Of a stretch of 64,000 bases of DNA, positions 49,891 through 60,612 are shown in pieces. Made by a program: the position numbers and the translations under genes. Numbering within the stretch: the first letter of the stretch is position 1; the number at the start of each line of letters is the position of its first letter. This DNA comes from Isochrysis galbana (lineage: Eukaryota > Haptophyta > Isochrysidales > Isochrysidaceae): NCBI GenBank assembly GCA_018136815.1, contig CM030934.1:1210979-1274978 (forward strand), read 5' to 3'. The notes beneath the pieces were generated by a model that was given only the letters and a program-made list of their open reading frames with translations, searched no databases and was not told where the DNA came from.

Positions 49891-50491
49891 GTGGAGGGTG
49901 GGCGGGAACCCTGGGGGCACCCCCTGGGACCGGGGGATTGTTACAGTATACGGCGATAACACTAACGTAAACAGCTGGGCCGTCTCGCCCGTCTCTCCCC
50001 CTCCCGCTCCCCCCCCCCCCCCCGCCCCCCCCTCCCTTCGCCTCTCACCGACCTACCAGAGAGAGAAGGCTCCTACTGCCTGCCTCCCTCCTCCCTCCTC
50101 GCTCACCCTCCAGCTCTCTCCTCGCTCACGATGGTGGCGACTCGGCGCGCATCGGTACGGTCCTCCGTCCTCTCGTCTCGTGCTCCTGCTCGCTGGTTTC
50201 GTTCGACTCGCTCGACACGGCCACCTGTCGACTGGACGCCAAGCGCAAGCGCTGCTCGCACGACTCGTTCCTCCTCCTGCTCCAATGGCGCGGCGGAGGC
50301 GGGGGTCAGCTCGAGGGCAGGCCCACGCAGGGCGTGGGAGTGCGAATCACGGCCCGCGCCCACTAGGGGTCTGGGCCAGTGTGGTGATTGCCCAGCCCCT
50401 GCCAAAGGGCAGGGGCTATGGTTGATTGTACGGGCCCACCCCTGGGGGTGTCCGCGATGGAGAGAGGGGGGCGCGAGGCCCCCATTGACCC
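49891..50491. other. Intergenic, GC/C-rich, no gene recognised
   Basis: C-runs at about 50010-50030. Frames are low-complexity. 50455-50491 resembles the end of repeat R (GAGAGAGGGGGGCGCGAGGC). Confidence 0.5.
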
Positions 50492-50515
50492 CTACCTACT
50501 TATAAAAGTAGGTAG
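50492..50515 (-). other. Palindromic core site P11
   Basis: CTACCTACT-TATAAA-AGTAGGTAG on the plus strand, perfect 9-bp arms. On the minus strand it is followed by GGGTCAATGGGGGCC. The arms differ completely from AACTAAG, but the core and the downstream ATGGGGGC are kept. Confidence 0.8.
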
Positions 50516-50755
50516 CACAAGAGGAGGAGGAGGAGGAGGAGGAGGAGGAGGTGCCTGCACGCGCGAGGAGGGAGGCAGTGCTTGGTGTGCTCCCTGCTGC
50601 GCGCGCCACTGGGCTGAGCCAACCCCTTGTTGCAAGGCGTGCGCAAGCGCTCGCTTGCGGCGAAGCGCACCGATCCTGCGTGGGCATGTGTGATCATCCT
50701 CAATGAGGATGATCCAAATCACCCTGCATGGCGTTGCATCGGCTGCGGCGTGGAG

Positions 50756-50876
50756 CGGCGCGGCCGCACAAACACGGAAGAAAAAACGGAGGGGGTTTGA
50801 AACACGGCAAAACACGGCTGTGGTGTTTGACCTTGGTAGAAACACGGTGAAAACGTGTTTCCCAGCTAGGCCCCTA
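50756..50876. repeat. Short dispersed repeat with CGTGTTTCCCAGC end, copy 1
   Basis: Related to 58431-58566: AAACACGGAAG, a GGGTTTGAAACACGGCAAAA block, TTTGACCTTGGTAGAAACAC and the end CGTGTTTCCCAGC(T/C)AGG. The end resembles the TIR of the 8637-8817 MITE (CGTATTTCCCATCTAG), suggesting one superfamily. Confidence 0.7.
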
Positions 50877-50984
50877 TTCCTATTATAACAATAGGTTGAA
50901 AACGTGTTCATCACGCAACATGCAACATGCAACATGCATGATATGGGCTCGGAGTGAGCGGGCGTGGGCGTGGGCGTGCAAGGT

Positions 50985-51175
50985 GAGGAGGATTTATAGT
51001 TAAACTGTATGAATGAATTAAAGTTAAATCATATTTAGTGCTTTTTACTTTTTACTTTTACTTTCATTATTTAACTGCCATTGTCCCTTGTATTACACTG
51101 GTATTTTATAATTAAAATGTATACTGTATCAATAAAGTTAAATGGGATAAAATAAAAATTCACATGGTCCTCTTT
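50985..51175. other. AT-rich island
   Basis: About 190 bp very rich in A/T (TTAAATCATATTTAGTGC, TTTTACTTTTTACTTTTAC, TATTTTATAATTAAAATG), in sharp contrast to the GC-rich surroundings. It lies about 370 bp upstream of the Erv1 gene. It could be a promoter-related spacer, a matrix attachment region or inserted foreign DNA. No gene is in it. Confidence 0.6.
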
Positions 51176-51547
51176 CGACGGAACGCGACCTCATGCGCCT
51201 CGGGCCTCGGAGTCTAGCGTAGTATTCGCTGCTTCGGCATATATGATATGTATTTCAGGGCTCGGTATCGCCGTGGTTGGTGGTCCGCACGTCCGCACCC
51301 TTCGTTCCTCCTTGGGGTCTCCCCTCCCGTCCACACACACACACACACTTCTTTCGCCGCAGAATGTGCAGCAGATATCTCTTATGCAGATGCAGATATT
51401 CTCTCCCCTCTCTCCACGGAGAGCCATCTGGCTGCTACGGTCCGGGTAGTAAAGAATTGTATTCTACAGGGAGAACCTTCGAATCTACTCTTCCTCCCGC
51501 GAGGCCCGCGCGTTCGTCGCCCACCCTCTCTCCTCCGCGTCGCGGCC

Positions 51548-52284
51548 ATGTCCGAGGCCTCGAAGCCGCCCCGATGCGAGTCCCGCGCTTGCGAGTCGAA
51601 GAGCGACAAGATGAAGTCGATGTTCGCGCAGATGGGCGGTAAGAAGCCCACCTCGTCCTCTGATCACCCCTCGACAACAGCCGCATCCCCGAGTGCCGCA
51701 GGGACTGCCTTGCCGTGCCCACCCGATCGGGACGAGATCGGCCGTCACTCTTGGACTCTGGTGTGCCTCCAGTGCAAGCACAGATCGTGTCTCCCAAGCG
51801 CACTTCATCGCCCCTCACTCTTTCAGTCCTCTTCCACTGACCGTGTGCGTCATTTCAACCTCTTGGCAGCTACACACTATGGCAGCTTATTATCCAGACA
51901 ATCCGACACCTGAGCACCGGACTGCAGCTGCAGCTCTGATTGGCGCTGTGGCAAGACTGTACCCATGCACGTACTGCGCCGAAGACTTCACGAAGAGCAC
52001 GCAAAGTCTACCTCCCAGGTGTGATGTCACGCCCCTCACCAAGCTCACACGGACGGGGCACGCCCTCTAGTACCTACTGCCGTTTTAGCTCTGCACGCAT
52101 ACCCCATTATGGGCATCTCCATGTGTGTGCCAGGATCGATTCGCGGAAAGATTTCTCCGTGTGGATGTGCGAACAACACAATTTGGTGAACACGAAACTG
52201 GGCAAACCCGTTTTCAACTGTGAATTGGCCGAATTGGATCTTCGCTGGAGAGACGGCGGTGAACGTTGCAAAGATGCAGCTTGA
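51548..52284 (+). CDS. ERV1: Erv1/ALR FAD-linked sulfhydryl oxidase, three exons
   Basis: Exons 51548-51760, 51870-52018 and 52134-52284 (introns 109 and 115 bp, GT-AG, phases 0 and 2) give 170 residues. Neither join leaves a stop, and together they rebuild the family core: [20 protein letters not shown] (FAD-binding helix), active-site YPCTYC (C104, C107), then SRKDFSVWMCEQHNLVN and a closing Cys, forming the conserved C-x16-C pair (C133, C150). Erv1/ALR oxidises Mia40 in the mitochondrial intermembrane space and passes electrons to cytochrome c. The N-terminal segment has Cys residues (CESRACES) that may form the shuttle disulfide, although the usual CRxC spacing is not exact. The length is normal. 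The match of exon joins to the family makes the model reliable. Confidence 0.92.
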
Positions 52285-53276
52285 CTTGAACTCTGCGCGT
52301 CTTCTTCGACGAAAAATTAAGAAAACTAAAGAAACTTTTTTGAGATTGATAATAAGTTTTTGAATTGTCACCTCCCACCCGGATTCTTGCTGGCCTTACT
52401 TCGTTGTCTGTGCAGATACTCATGGTGCTGGAGCTCGTCGCTTTGTTGTCTTTTGTCAAACTGCCTACGGACCGGTGGACACAGGCCACACCCTTCTTCA
52501 TGAATGTTGTAAAGACCCAAGCCGACAGGATCCATTCGAAGTTGAATGCAACGTGAGAAAATATTCAAGTTCCTGCGACGCGTGGAAAACTTGCGGCTGG
52601 ACTTGTGTATCGTCAAGTTTTGGTTACGGCATGGAAATGATTCCAACAGCGCGAATATGGAGTCGTGGCGCCCTACGAGGCAGCGCAGGTAAGCCATCGA
52701 TTCGAGGCGCCAGGATACGAATGCTTTAAATCTCCTCGTTCTGTTCTACCCGTCGGAACCCCGGCAGAGCACGAGTGGGGCAGTGGCGTTGGAGATGGAA
52801 CCTGTGGAAAAGCTATGCAGGATATGACGACGGACAATGGATTCCAGGTGTATCCGGCCTAGAAACTAAGTGCTGTAGCCAATGGAGCTGGGAGTGTGGC
52901 TGCAGCTACTATAACCTTTTAATATTCTTACGGCACACGCGGCCATGGACCCACTACTTTGACGCAGCAGACACACCCCCACTCTCCCGCCCCTCCCCCC
53001 CCTGCATGCCCTACAAAGACCCTGGCACCCCGGGACCTGGCGGAGCCCGGGGGCGGGCGTGCGGGGCATCGATCAGGGCGTCCCGGCAACCAACTACATT
53101 TAATTGCATGCACGTACATACAACTCCCCGAAAAAGACGCGAAACTTGCGAAACTCATTGCGAAACTTGGGTGGATTGGTGCGAAACTTTGCACTTTGCA
53201 AAACTTTTGCGCGAAATATGGGGGAGTCTGGGTCTGGCGCGAAACTCTTACGAGGCCCTACTGCCGAACTATCGAA
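52285..53276. other. Intergenic with decayed repeats
   Basis: 52372-52870 has several open frames with Cys/Trp-rich translations but no recognisable domain or convincing splice model. 52913-53000 is a diverged copy of repeat Q. 53130-53260 has many GCGAAACTT repeats similar to the interior of the 10550-11083 MITE. Confidence 0.5.
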
Positions 53277-53294
53277 CTATCTTTAAAAAGATAG
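53277..53294 (+). other. Palindromic core site P12 (second core type)
   Basis: CTATCT-TTAAAA-AGATAG, followed by GGTC and the ATG at 53299. The outer arm base differs from P10 on both sides (G/C versus T/A), a compensatory change. Confidence 0.8.
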
Positions 53295-53298
53295 GGTC

Positions 53299-53388
53299 AT
53301 GGAGCGCGCGTCGCTCCCCTCCTCCCCTGCCGTCACCCCCGCTGCGCCAGCCGATCGGGCCGCGACCAACGCCGCGCCACCGAAGTGA
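53299..53388 (+). CDS. MERA-type leader peptide of a mobile element
   Basis: 29 codons starting MERASLPSSPAVTPAAPADR, then stop. The stop overlaps a donor-like AA/GTGAGC. It matches the leader at 48735 in sequence and in its place after a palindrome, so it is most likely a short first exon or a remnant. Function unknown. 53389-54102 holds no supportable gene. Confidence 0.4.
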   Translation: MERASLPSSPAVTPAAPADRAATNAAPPK

Positions 53389-54102
53389 GCGCGAGCAGCG
53401 TACCCAAGACAGACCAGGTGGTGCGCACGAGCCACGGCCCGTGCCACCACCAACACGCCACACAGCCCAAAGGCCACCATGGCCACCATGGCCACCAAAG
53501 TCTCTCCTCCTCTCCAGTCCCACACAACCAACCCCAGAGAGGGACACAGAGACAACGAGACGCATCCCATTGGGAAAGCCCCACGGGCTGGGCGCTGGGC
53601 GGGCGGTGCCCGTGCCCGACGAACGCGAGTCGTGCGATTTTTTTTTGGCGCGCCGCGAATTTTTTTTGGGTTCCTTAAGGAAACGTGTTGCGGATACACC
53701 TGCACCACGACAAATTGCGACAAGTTTGACCGCAAGTTTGGGTGGTCCGGCACAAGATCCCCGCAAGAAAGAACGGCCGACAAGTTTCAAGTTTGGAGTT
53801 TGGGCAAGTCGGGCTGCAAGTATTGAGTATTGACCTGGGCCTAAAGCTAAGGGCCTCTCACTCTCACTCTCAACGGGCCGACGGACAAAGCTCGCTCTCC
53901 CCCCCCCCGGTGCTTTTCCATTCCCATTCCCATTCCCTCGGCATCATGATTGATGAATGTCAAGCCCACCGCCCTGCTAAGCCGTTTTCATTTACTAGAA
54001 AACCCACGGAAGCACCTTGAATAGGAGTTTACATCTGAGCCTCACGCGCTCTCACGCGCGCCGCGCTAGGTGGCGAACGCCGAGCTGCACGCGAGGGTCC
54101 GC

Positions 54103-54519
54103 ATGTTCGCGAGAGCTGTCCTTTCTCGTATGGGAGCGACTGCTACCCGTAGTGGTATGAATACTGCGCGGCAGTTGGGCTCGTCTCCTGTCGTAGAGCG
54201 TGCGCTGCCTGCTCTCCGGCGACATGCTGCTCCGCTTGGATCCCAAGTGGGGCCATTGGCTCTCCAGCTCCGGCACATGTGCAGCAAAGCAGCTGAAGTG
54301 GGATCAGGTGGCGAAGTTGCCGACGAGCCCGCCGAGCGCATCTGGATTTTCGGCAAGACTTGGTCCAAGGAGAAAGGCCGCTTCATCACGGAGAGGGAAC
54401 TGATGAGGTTGGAAAACAGCTCACGCTCTCAGCGACGCACCTGGGCGAAGCTAGCAAAGAGACGTGCCAGACGCAAGAGGAGGCGAGCCCGCAGGGCGGC
54501 CGGTCATTACAATTTTTAA
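54103..54519 (+). CDS. Small basic protein, probably mitochondrial, unknown function
   Basis: 138 residues from the ATG at 54103. The first 25 residues (MFARAVLSRMGATATRSGMN) are Arg/Ala/Ser-rich without acids, as in a mitochondrial targeting peptide. The C-terminal third is strongly basic: IWIFGKTWSKEKGRFITERE, then RTWAKLAKRRARRKRRRARR. That composition fits a mitochondrial ribosomal or other RNA-binding protein, but I recognise no family. It is a single exon. The next 440 bp to the assembly gap hold nothing supportable. Confidence 0.6.
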   Translation: MFARAVLSRMGATATRSGMNTARQLGSSPVVERALPALRRHAAPLGSQVGPLALQLRHMCSKAAEVGSGGEVADEPAERIWIFGKTWSKEKGRFITERELMRLENSSRSQRRTWAKLAKRRARRKRRRARRAAGHYNF

Positions 54520-54958
54520 CGCTGGTCGAGCTACTCATTCTATGTGCATCAATGTGCAGGCCATGGGATGGTTTGCGTTCCGACCAAGTGTTGCTCAACT
54601 GGTCGCTGCTAAGCTTTGGCTTCCACGCTTTTGACCTGCATGTGGCCCAGCTCTGGTATTCCTTTCATACCGACAAGAATGGGTGAGGTTGATGATCGGG
54701 CATGCGAAGATGACAGAAATGCGGGATCTCCTCAAGGCGAATCACTGCGTATGTATTCGTATAGATTGTGATTTTGACTACAAGTGCAAGTGCAGGTTGA
54801 GAAGCAGGTCATGGTCATAGTCATAGTTGTTCGCAGGTATGTGGTATGTACAAACAGGCATACTTACACAGAAACACCTTTTATTATTCGCACTACGCGC
54901 GGGACTCTGAGTTGCGCTGTCGTTACCCGTTACCCTGCCCGAATCTTCCGCCTCCCCC

Positions 54959-55058
54959 NNNNNNNNNNNNNNNNNNNNNNNNNNNNNNNNNNNNNNNNNN
55001 NNNNNNNNNNNNNNNNNNNNNNNNNNNNNNNNNNNNNNNNNNNNNNNNNNNNNNNNNN
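54959..55058. other. Assembly gap of 100 N
   Basis: Exactly 100 undetermined bases, a conventional placeholder for a gap of unknown size. Sequence order and distance across it are not guaranteed. Confidence 0.99.
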
Positions 55059-55331
55059 TTCATCCTACCTTGCGGCTCAGGGGCTGCCCCATCCCCATAG
55101 GCAGCGCCAGGGACCAGGGAGACTTGAATTGCGTAGAAGACACAGAAACGGACACAAAGAGAAAATCTTAAGGCATCGGCTCAAGCTCGCGCTGCAACTT
55201 GCACACTGTGTCATCCAGCAATCGCCCATACAACTTCTGCCGGCTTGGCGGCTTGTATGTATGAAGCCGGCGCTGTCTTCAACACCTCTATCATCCTCTT
55301 GAATTTCGGGTGCTCAGCTATCGCTAGTCGC

Positions 55332-58141
55332 TAGGGCGGTCAAACAGCTATTTTAACTTCTAAGGGTGAAAATTGACCAAGTCACAAGTCAAGATTGAGG
55401 ATTCATTACGAGATTTTTGGATATGGTGACCGGATAGGTGTAATTAGCACATATCCGGTGCCCGCCCTTTGGGCCCTAGACCCCCCACGGTAGCCCCTAC
55501 AGCGATGCTGACGAATTGGGATGGCCCATAGGCCATAGGGATAGGGCCTGAGGGCAATGAGGAGGGAGGCATGCTGGCAGCAGGCGCGGCGGAGGAGACG
55601 ACTTCAGGCCAAGTCCTTGGAGTGGGCCTTGGCTGCGCGAGCTCCGCGTGCCCGGAGCGCTTCTATTGCGCTATCGCGCGTCATTGGCAGTATGGGTTGA
55701 TTCCCAATACCGCCTGCGCCTGCCAAGCCCACCACCCAGCGGCAGAAGATGATTTCTGCTCTCGGTGGTGGGTTCCCGCCAGATGCGCCATGAGGCGCTC
55801 TGGCAGGATCTTGGGCTTTGCCTGCTCGCCGTGGCGTAGAGCGCCACGACGAAGCCCGTCCTGAGGCCGCCCACGGGTTTCGCCTCATCGATCAGCGCCA
55901 GATCTGGCGGCACTGTCAGCTGTTAGAGGGAGGATGGCCGCGTAGGCAGCCTCAGCAACACGGAGGCCCGTCAGCCACGAGTGGACGGCCGCACGGCCGC
56001 GCCGGTGAGCTGATCCTCTAGTTCTCGATGCCGAATTCGAGAGAGGGCGAATCCTGCTAGGGGCGGGTCGGGATGGTCGGGGTGGGGCCTTTGGTAGCTA
56101 GGGTAGCCGCGTGCGCGCGCTGTGATGTGCTGGGTGGGCTGCGCGGGCAATGATGCCAGAGGGTCAGGGGGTGGTCGGACTGTCGGCAGCCCGACACGGC
56201 GCTGCATCGGGCGGGAATCAAATGCCGAATGTAGCTTAGATATCAAGGAACTGATCCCCCCGCGCGCGCGAGCGCCAAGCGCCAATTCTTTACGGGTAGA
56301 GCGCGAGAGCGCGTGACGGAGGGGGGGAGAGGGGGGGCGAATCGCACCTTCTTGGCGAAGATTTTCGTAGCATCAGGTATAGCCCCCCCCGGGAGGTTTT
56401 TTATTGGACATCGTGCCACGGTCAAAAAACAAGAAACGCAACCCAACCCTTACTAGTCGTTAGAAAGCCCCTGTTTGCTGTTTGACCGCCCTACTATTTG
56501 ACCGCCCGTCGCCCGTCGCCTGCTACCGACTACTGAACGACATGGGTCGGTGTACGGACAAATTCACTCTCAATCTCGGTCGAGCATGTGCCCCTCCTCT
56601 CTCTGACAGTGCCAAATTCGGCGCTGATCGATGAGGCAAGACCCGTGGGCGGCCTCAGGACGGGCCACGTCGTAGCTCTCTACTCTGCAGCGAGCAGAAA
56701 AGCCCAAGATCTTGCCAGAGCGCCTCACAGCGCATCTGGCGGGAACCCACCACCCAAAGCAGAAATCATCTTCTGCCGCTGGGTGGTGGGCTTGGCAGGC
56801 GGTATTGGGAATCAACCCATACTGCCAATGACGCGCGACGGCGCGACGAAAGCGCTCCTGGCACGCGGAGCTCGCGCAGCCAAGGCGCACTCCAAGGTCT
56901 TGGCAATACTTGACATGAAGTCAAGGAGAGCCGCCATGATGGCAATTTCGGACGAGCAGGCCGCGCTCGACGCGCACAAGATCAAGACGATGCGGGTGGT
57001 CGTCGGGTGGTTCTCGTCGCCGGTGTGCGCGATCATCTACCAGGTATGTGGCACCGCAAGAGTGCATGCGCAAGCACAGCCACGCATGCAGCATGCACTC
57101 ACGCCTGGTTGCCTTTCCGCTCGCAGGTGGCTAAGTATGTGGCGCTTTGCTCGTCAAAGGGCTATGCGATTGGCGCCAAGTTCCGCGAGTGGATGGACGC
57201 GAGGCTTGCCGACATGGTAGACGCCTCCACCGACGCCGTGCTCGGAAACGTTGAGGACCTGCTCGCCATCTGCGGATCTCGCTCGTACGTCTTCTTCCTC
57301 AACGCCGCCGTGACCGAGCGCCTGCTCACGCAGGAGGGCACTCTTCGGACGTTCCTCGAGGAGGAGGAGATGATGGCGGAGAAGGCGGGCGGCAAGCTAC
57401 GCGGCTCCATCCTCAAGGGCGCCTCCTCTCCCGAGATCATGGCAGCGGTGCGAGCGATGTCTATCCTGTCGGACACCGTTCTTTGGCCTCTCTTGCGCGC
57501 CATCAAGTTCGGCCCGGAGCAGCGCGCGCTCGACGTCCTTCCCGACGTCTGGCCCGCCGCGATCGATTTCTTCACCAAGGCGTCCGCGGACCCGCAAGGC
57601 GTTATCGACGGGAGCGTACGGTTGGACTTGGGGCCGCACGCTCCGACGCCGTCCGAGTTGACTCCAGGACAGAAGAGGCGCAGCTCTCGAGCGGCCATCG
57701 ATTCCAATAGAATTAGGGAGCGGGCCGCCGGCGACGGCGACGGCTCAACGTTCAATGGGCTCGGCGGATGGGTGATTTCGACGAGGGTTCGGCGCGCGGC
57801 CTGCCCGATTGGCGTGACCATCCGGGTGGGCTATGCGTATTTGGTATCTGGTGGGGTCCCCCATCCGGATGGATCGTCGAAAACGGGCACGCAGCGCGCC
57901 CGGCATCGGTTCGAAGTTGAGCTTTTCAAGCTTTTGCGATTTTAGCGTCTTTTGTCTGTTTTCGATTACGTTTTGTTGTGGGGGCCCAAGGGGGGGGTCC
58001 GGGTCCTAATGGGCCCCGGATATGTGCTAGTTGGGTGTATTGGGAACTTTCTCCCGAAAAAAATCCTCAAATTTCCTCAATTCTGAGATGGTCATTTTTT
58101 CACCCCTAATAAAAAAACACTGTTTGCTGTTTGACCGCCCT
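55332..58141. mobile_element. Pair of inverted one-ended elements (or one element with ~160-bp TIRs) carrying a spliced gene
   Basis: The left end (55332-55490) and right end (57965-58141) are diverged inverted copies: TAGGGCGGTCAAACAGC, GGGTGAAAA-TGACC, ATTGAGGA, and TAGCACATATCCGG appear in the same order. Inside, 55604-55930 is an inverted copy of 56600-56905, the 5' part of the gene. A further end motif CTGTTTGCTGTTTGACCGCC lies at 56471-56490. The structure reads as a full unit on the right and an internally deleted inverted copy on the left. No target duplication is evident. Confidence 0.72.
56588..57945 (+). CDS. Element-associated protein of unknown function, two exons, start not identified
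   Basis: Exon 56588-57043 and exon 57127-57945 are joined by an 83-bp intron (CAG/GTATGT...GCAG), phase 0. There is no ATG in frame at the beginning, so the true start is unclear; downstream ATGs exist near 56821 and 56917. The peptide ALIDEARPVGGLRTG is conserved in the inverted partial copy near 55850-55910, which argues for coding. After the join, VAKYVALCSSKGYAIGAKFREWM and VEDLLAICGSRSYVFFLNAA are helix-rich without a known motif. The C-terminal codons (from about 57737) run into a repeat shared with 23475-23937, so the end is element sequence or a chimera. No domain is recognised. Confidence 0.5.
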
Positions 58142-58216
58142 ACCCATGGCGGGGGAGGAGTGGAGAGAGGGGGGGGCTCGTGCCCCGCCATGGGTGAACC
58201 AAGTATAAACTTAGTT
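58142..58216 (+). repeat. Short copy of repeat R ending in palindrome P7
   Basis: CCATGGCGGGGGAGGAGTGG through the palindrome AACCAAG-TATAAA-CTTAGTT (58197-58216). It directly follows the right end of the 55332-58141 element. Confidence 0.78.
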
Positions 58217-58430
58217 GCGATGATGATAGATGAAGATGATAGCGACGCCGAGGACAATTGGCGATTGGCTTGGCGATGAGGCTGTGAGTCCAACGTCCAA
58301 GTGAGGATCAGTTGCAGTTGCGCACGCTCCTAATTTGATGAGAAAGAGTATCCACTATCGCAACTGGCAACTGGCGCGGCGCCGCCGCGGCGCCGCGGCG
58401 CCCCATCCGTTGCCCATAAGCCCCCGCACA

Positions 58431-58566
58431 AACACGGAAGCAAAAACGGAGGGGGTTTGAAACACGGCAAAACAGTTTTCGAAACACGGCAACGGCAACA
58501 CGGCACACGGCTGTGTTTGACCTCGGTAGAAACACGAAACACGGTGAACACGTGTTTCCCAGCCAG
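58431..58566. repeat. Short dispersed repeat with CGTGTTTCCCAGC end, copy 2
   Basis: Counterpart of 50756-50876, with additional internal AACACGGCAACGGC-like repeats. 58567-59060 is a C-rich leader to the next gene without its own gene. Confidence 0.7.
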
Positions 58567-59060
58567 GGTTGCCGTATCGCCGCACGAACGCTAGCGATGT
58601 TACCTCTGTTCTACTACTACCTCACGATGGTGTCATCCAGTCTATTCATGGACGACCCTATGGGTGGTCCAAACAAAAGTCACCTCATTCCGGAGTGGAG
58701 TAGAGCATGTGCAGAGAGATCGAATATTCTACTCTACTCTCTACTGTATAGAGTGGGCGGCGGGCGCCAAGGGAGGAAGGGGGGGGGGGGAGGGGAGGGG
58801 GGGCGCCGCGTCCGCGCGCCCCCCTCTCAGCGCCCGCCGTCGCCCGCGCCCCTTCTCCCCCCCCGCCGCGCCGCCTCCGCCCCCCTCTCTCCTCTTTCCC
58901 TTCCCCCCCCCCCTCCCCCCCCTCCGTTCCCTCTCCCCCCCCCCCCTCCTCCCCCCCCCCCCCCCTCTCCTCCGTTCTCCTCTCCTCCCCCACGGCCCCC
59001 TCCCCCCACCCTTCTTTTCTCCCCAACCACTCGCGCCCGTCCGCCCCTCTCCGCTACCCG

Positions 59061-59918
59061 ATGAGAGCGATGCGCTCGGCACTGCTCGGCCTCGCGCTGC
59101 TCGCGCGGGCCACCTCTCAGCAGGTCTCCGTCCTTGAGGTCGATGCCGCCGGACTGCAGCACGTGGTCAGCCGGACCAAGAGGGTGGTGGTGTTCATGTA
59201 CGACGGAGAGGAGTGCGAGAGGGCACACCTCTTCCAGCCATGGCTGCATGCAATTGCTCAGCGGCTCCCCAGCTTGACGTTTGCACGGGTTGACATCTCG
59301 AACAGTACTGGCACGCCGGCGATCGCCGAGTATTTCGGAGTAGAGTTGGGGTCAGGGAGCCCAAAAGTCAAGGCCATGATCAGGGATGCTGATCCTGGGA
59401 AGCGTGTCATCAACTATCTTGGGCCAATCGAATTCGAGCCATTCCTAGAGTGGAGTGCCGCAGTCCTGGACGACCTTCCTAGCTCCATGTCTGAGCCTGG
59501 GTATGAGCCACCTGTCGACGAGGAACGACGCTCGCGTGAGGAGGAGAAGCGGCGTGCCCGGAACGCTATGAATAACCTCCCAAGTGGGGTGAAAGAGATG
59601 GCAGAGACTATGGTCAAGGAGAGCAGATTGAAGCGGGTCCTGGAGGAGATGGGCAAAATAGACGAGTATGAGGCACAGGTATCGCACGCGTTCAAGTCGA
59701 TCGTCAAGGAAAACAACATCAACACGGAAAAGGACACATATGCGACGCAGGAGGCAAACCGCTTGGCCCGTAACCTTGTGCGGGAACGCTTGCTCAACTA
59801 TGCCCCACCTCACATTCGCGAGCACGTCGATGCTGAGGTGACTCTAGGAGACGGCGCGAGTGCCATGTCGAGGGGTCCGTCGGCGGGTACTGCCCCGGGA
59901 GGGAAAGACGAATTGTAA
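59061..59918 (+). CDS. ER-luminal thioredoxin-fold protein without CxxC, KDEL-tailed
   Basis: 285 residues. A signal peptide is evident (MRAMRSALLGLALLARATSQ), and the last four residues are KDEL, the ER retention signal. Residues about 25-130 have a thioredoxin-like layout: VVVFMYDGEECERAHLFQPWL, then LPSLTFARVDISN, a proline after SGS (SPKVKAMI) and VINYLGP. The active-site CxxC of PDI is replaced by DGEECERAH with a single Cys, so it should not be a dithiol oxidase. The second half is charged and helical (MVKESRLKRVLEEMGKIDEY), recalling the helical domain of ERp29-type chaperones, though I cannot claim that family. A chaperone or holdase role is an inference. Single exon with a pyrimidine-rich leader. 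Confidence 0.8.
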   Translation: MRAMRSALLGLALLARATSQQVSVLEVDAAGLQHVVSRTKRVVVFMYDGEECERAHLFQPWLHAIAQRLPSLTFARVDISNSTGTPAIAEYFGVELGSGSPKVKAMIRDADPGKRVINYLGPIEFEPFLEWSAAVLDDLPSSMSEPGYEPPVDEERRSREEEKRRARNAMNNLPSGVKEMAETMVKESRLKRVLEEMGKIDEYEAQVSHAFKSIVKENNINTEKDTYATQEANRLARNLVRERLLNYAPPHIREHVDAEVTLGDGASAMSRGPSAGTAPGGKDEL

Positions 59919-60592
59919 GTCCCCACAGGCATCTGAGATCTTCTGAGAAAGGTGTGCGATGACGACGTCAATGAAATCGCGCGCGAATCGGCGGCACGTG
60001 ATGCAATCAATGAGTGTGCAAGCGTGCTTCACTTTGAGCTCGAGCCACATTGACATGCAATGGGATCGCCAGGTTCACATGCATTCCCTTGGAACTAGGG
60101 TTGCTATTTGGGATTGTTGCTGCCCGGCCTCACACATCTCCTGAATATCGACTCTCTATGTACTCTCTTCTGTGGTTCCAGGACTGTGTCATTGTGTCCG
60201 CACACATGCGTGAATTGAGTGCGCGCCACTTGCGTCTTGGGGCGCGCGCCGAAGGGCGCATCACCACAGTCGTTTAGGGTAGCTGCGACACGCTGAGGTA
60301 GCTAGAGGCTCAAGCCTCACGCGAGACCATAATGGTGGGTGACTGTGCAAAAAATTGAAGTGAAGCGCGAGCACTAGGGCGTGTGCGCACTGATGATTGA
60401 ACTAGTTCTAGTACATTCGCTCACCGCGCACGCGGCTTTCGCCGGATCCACTATTTTCCCGCACGAATTCTACACCCCCACTCCCCCGGCCCTTTCCCGC
60501 GCCCGCCATCTGGCGACTCACCACCGATTATATGGTGCGGCCTTGTGTATTGGCCGCCTATTCTTTTTCGTCTTTAGGTTGTTCTAGTGCTC
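59919..60592. other. Intergenic; diverged repeat Q fragment
   Basis: 60415-60535 resembles repeat Q (GCTCACCGCGCACGCGGC, ACACCCCCACTCCCCCGGCC). The rest holds nothing supportable. 60573-60592 is the left copy of the 20-bp direct repeat flanking the next element. Confidence 0.6.
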
Positions 60593-60612
60593 AACTAAGT
60601 TTATACTTAGTT
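60593..60612 (+). other. Palindromic core site P8, left end of the 1.8-kb palindrome
   Basis: AACTAAG-TTTATA-CTTAGTT, immediately after the 20-bp direct repeat and before CGCCCATGGGGG. Confidence 0.82.

Noticed and set aside
52372-52870. A possible small Cys-rich spliced gene after ERV1
   Set aside because: Several frames look suggestive but no pair of GT-AG junctions gives a coherent protein, and no motif is recognisable.
54784-55302. An open frame spanning the N gap
   Set aside because: The frame depends on 100 undetermined placeholder bases.
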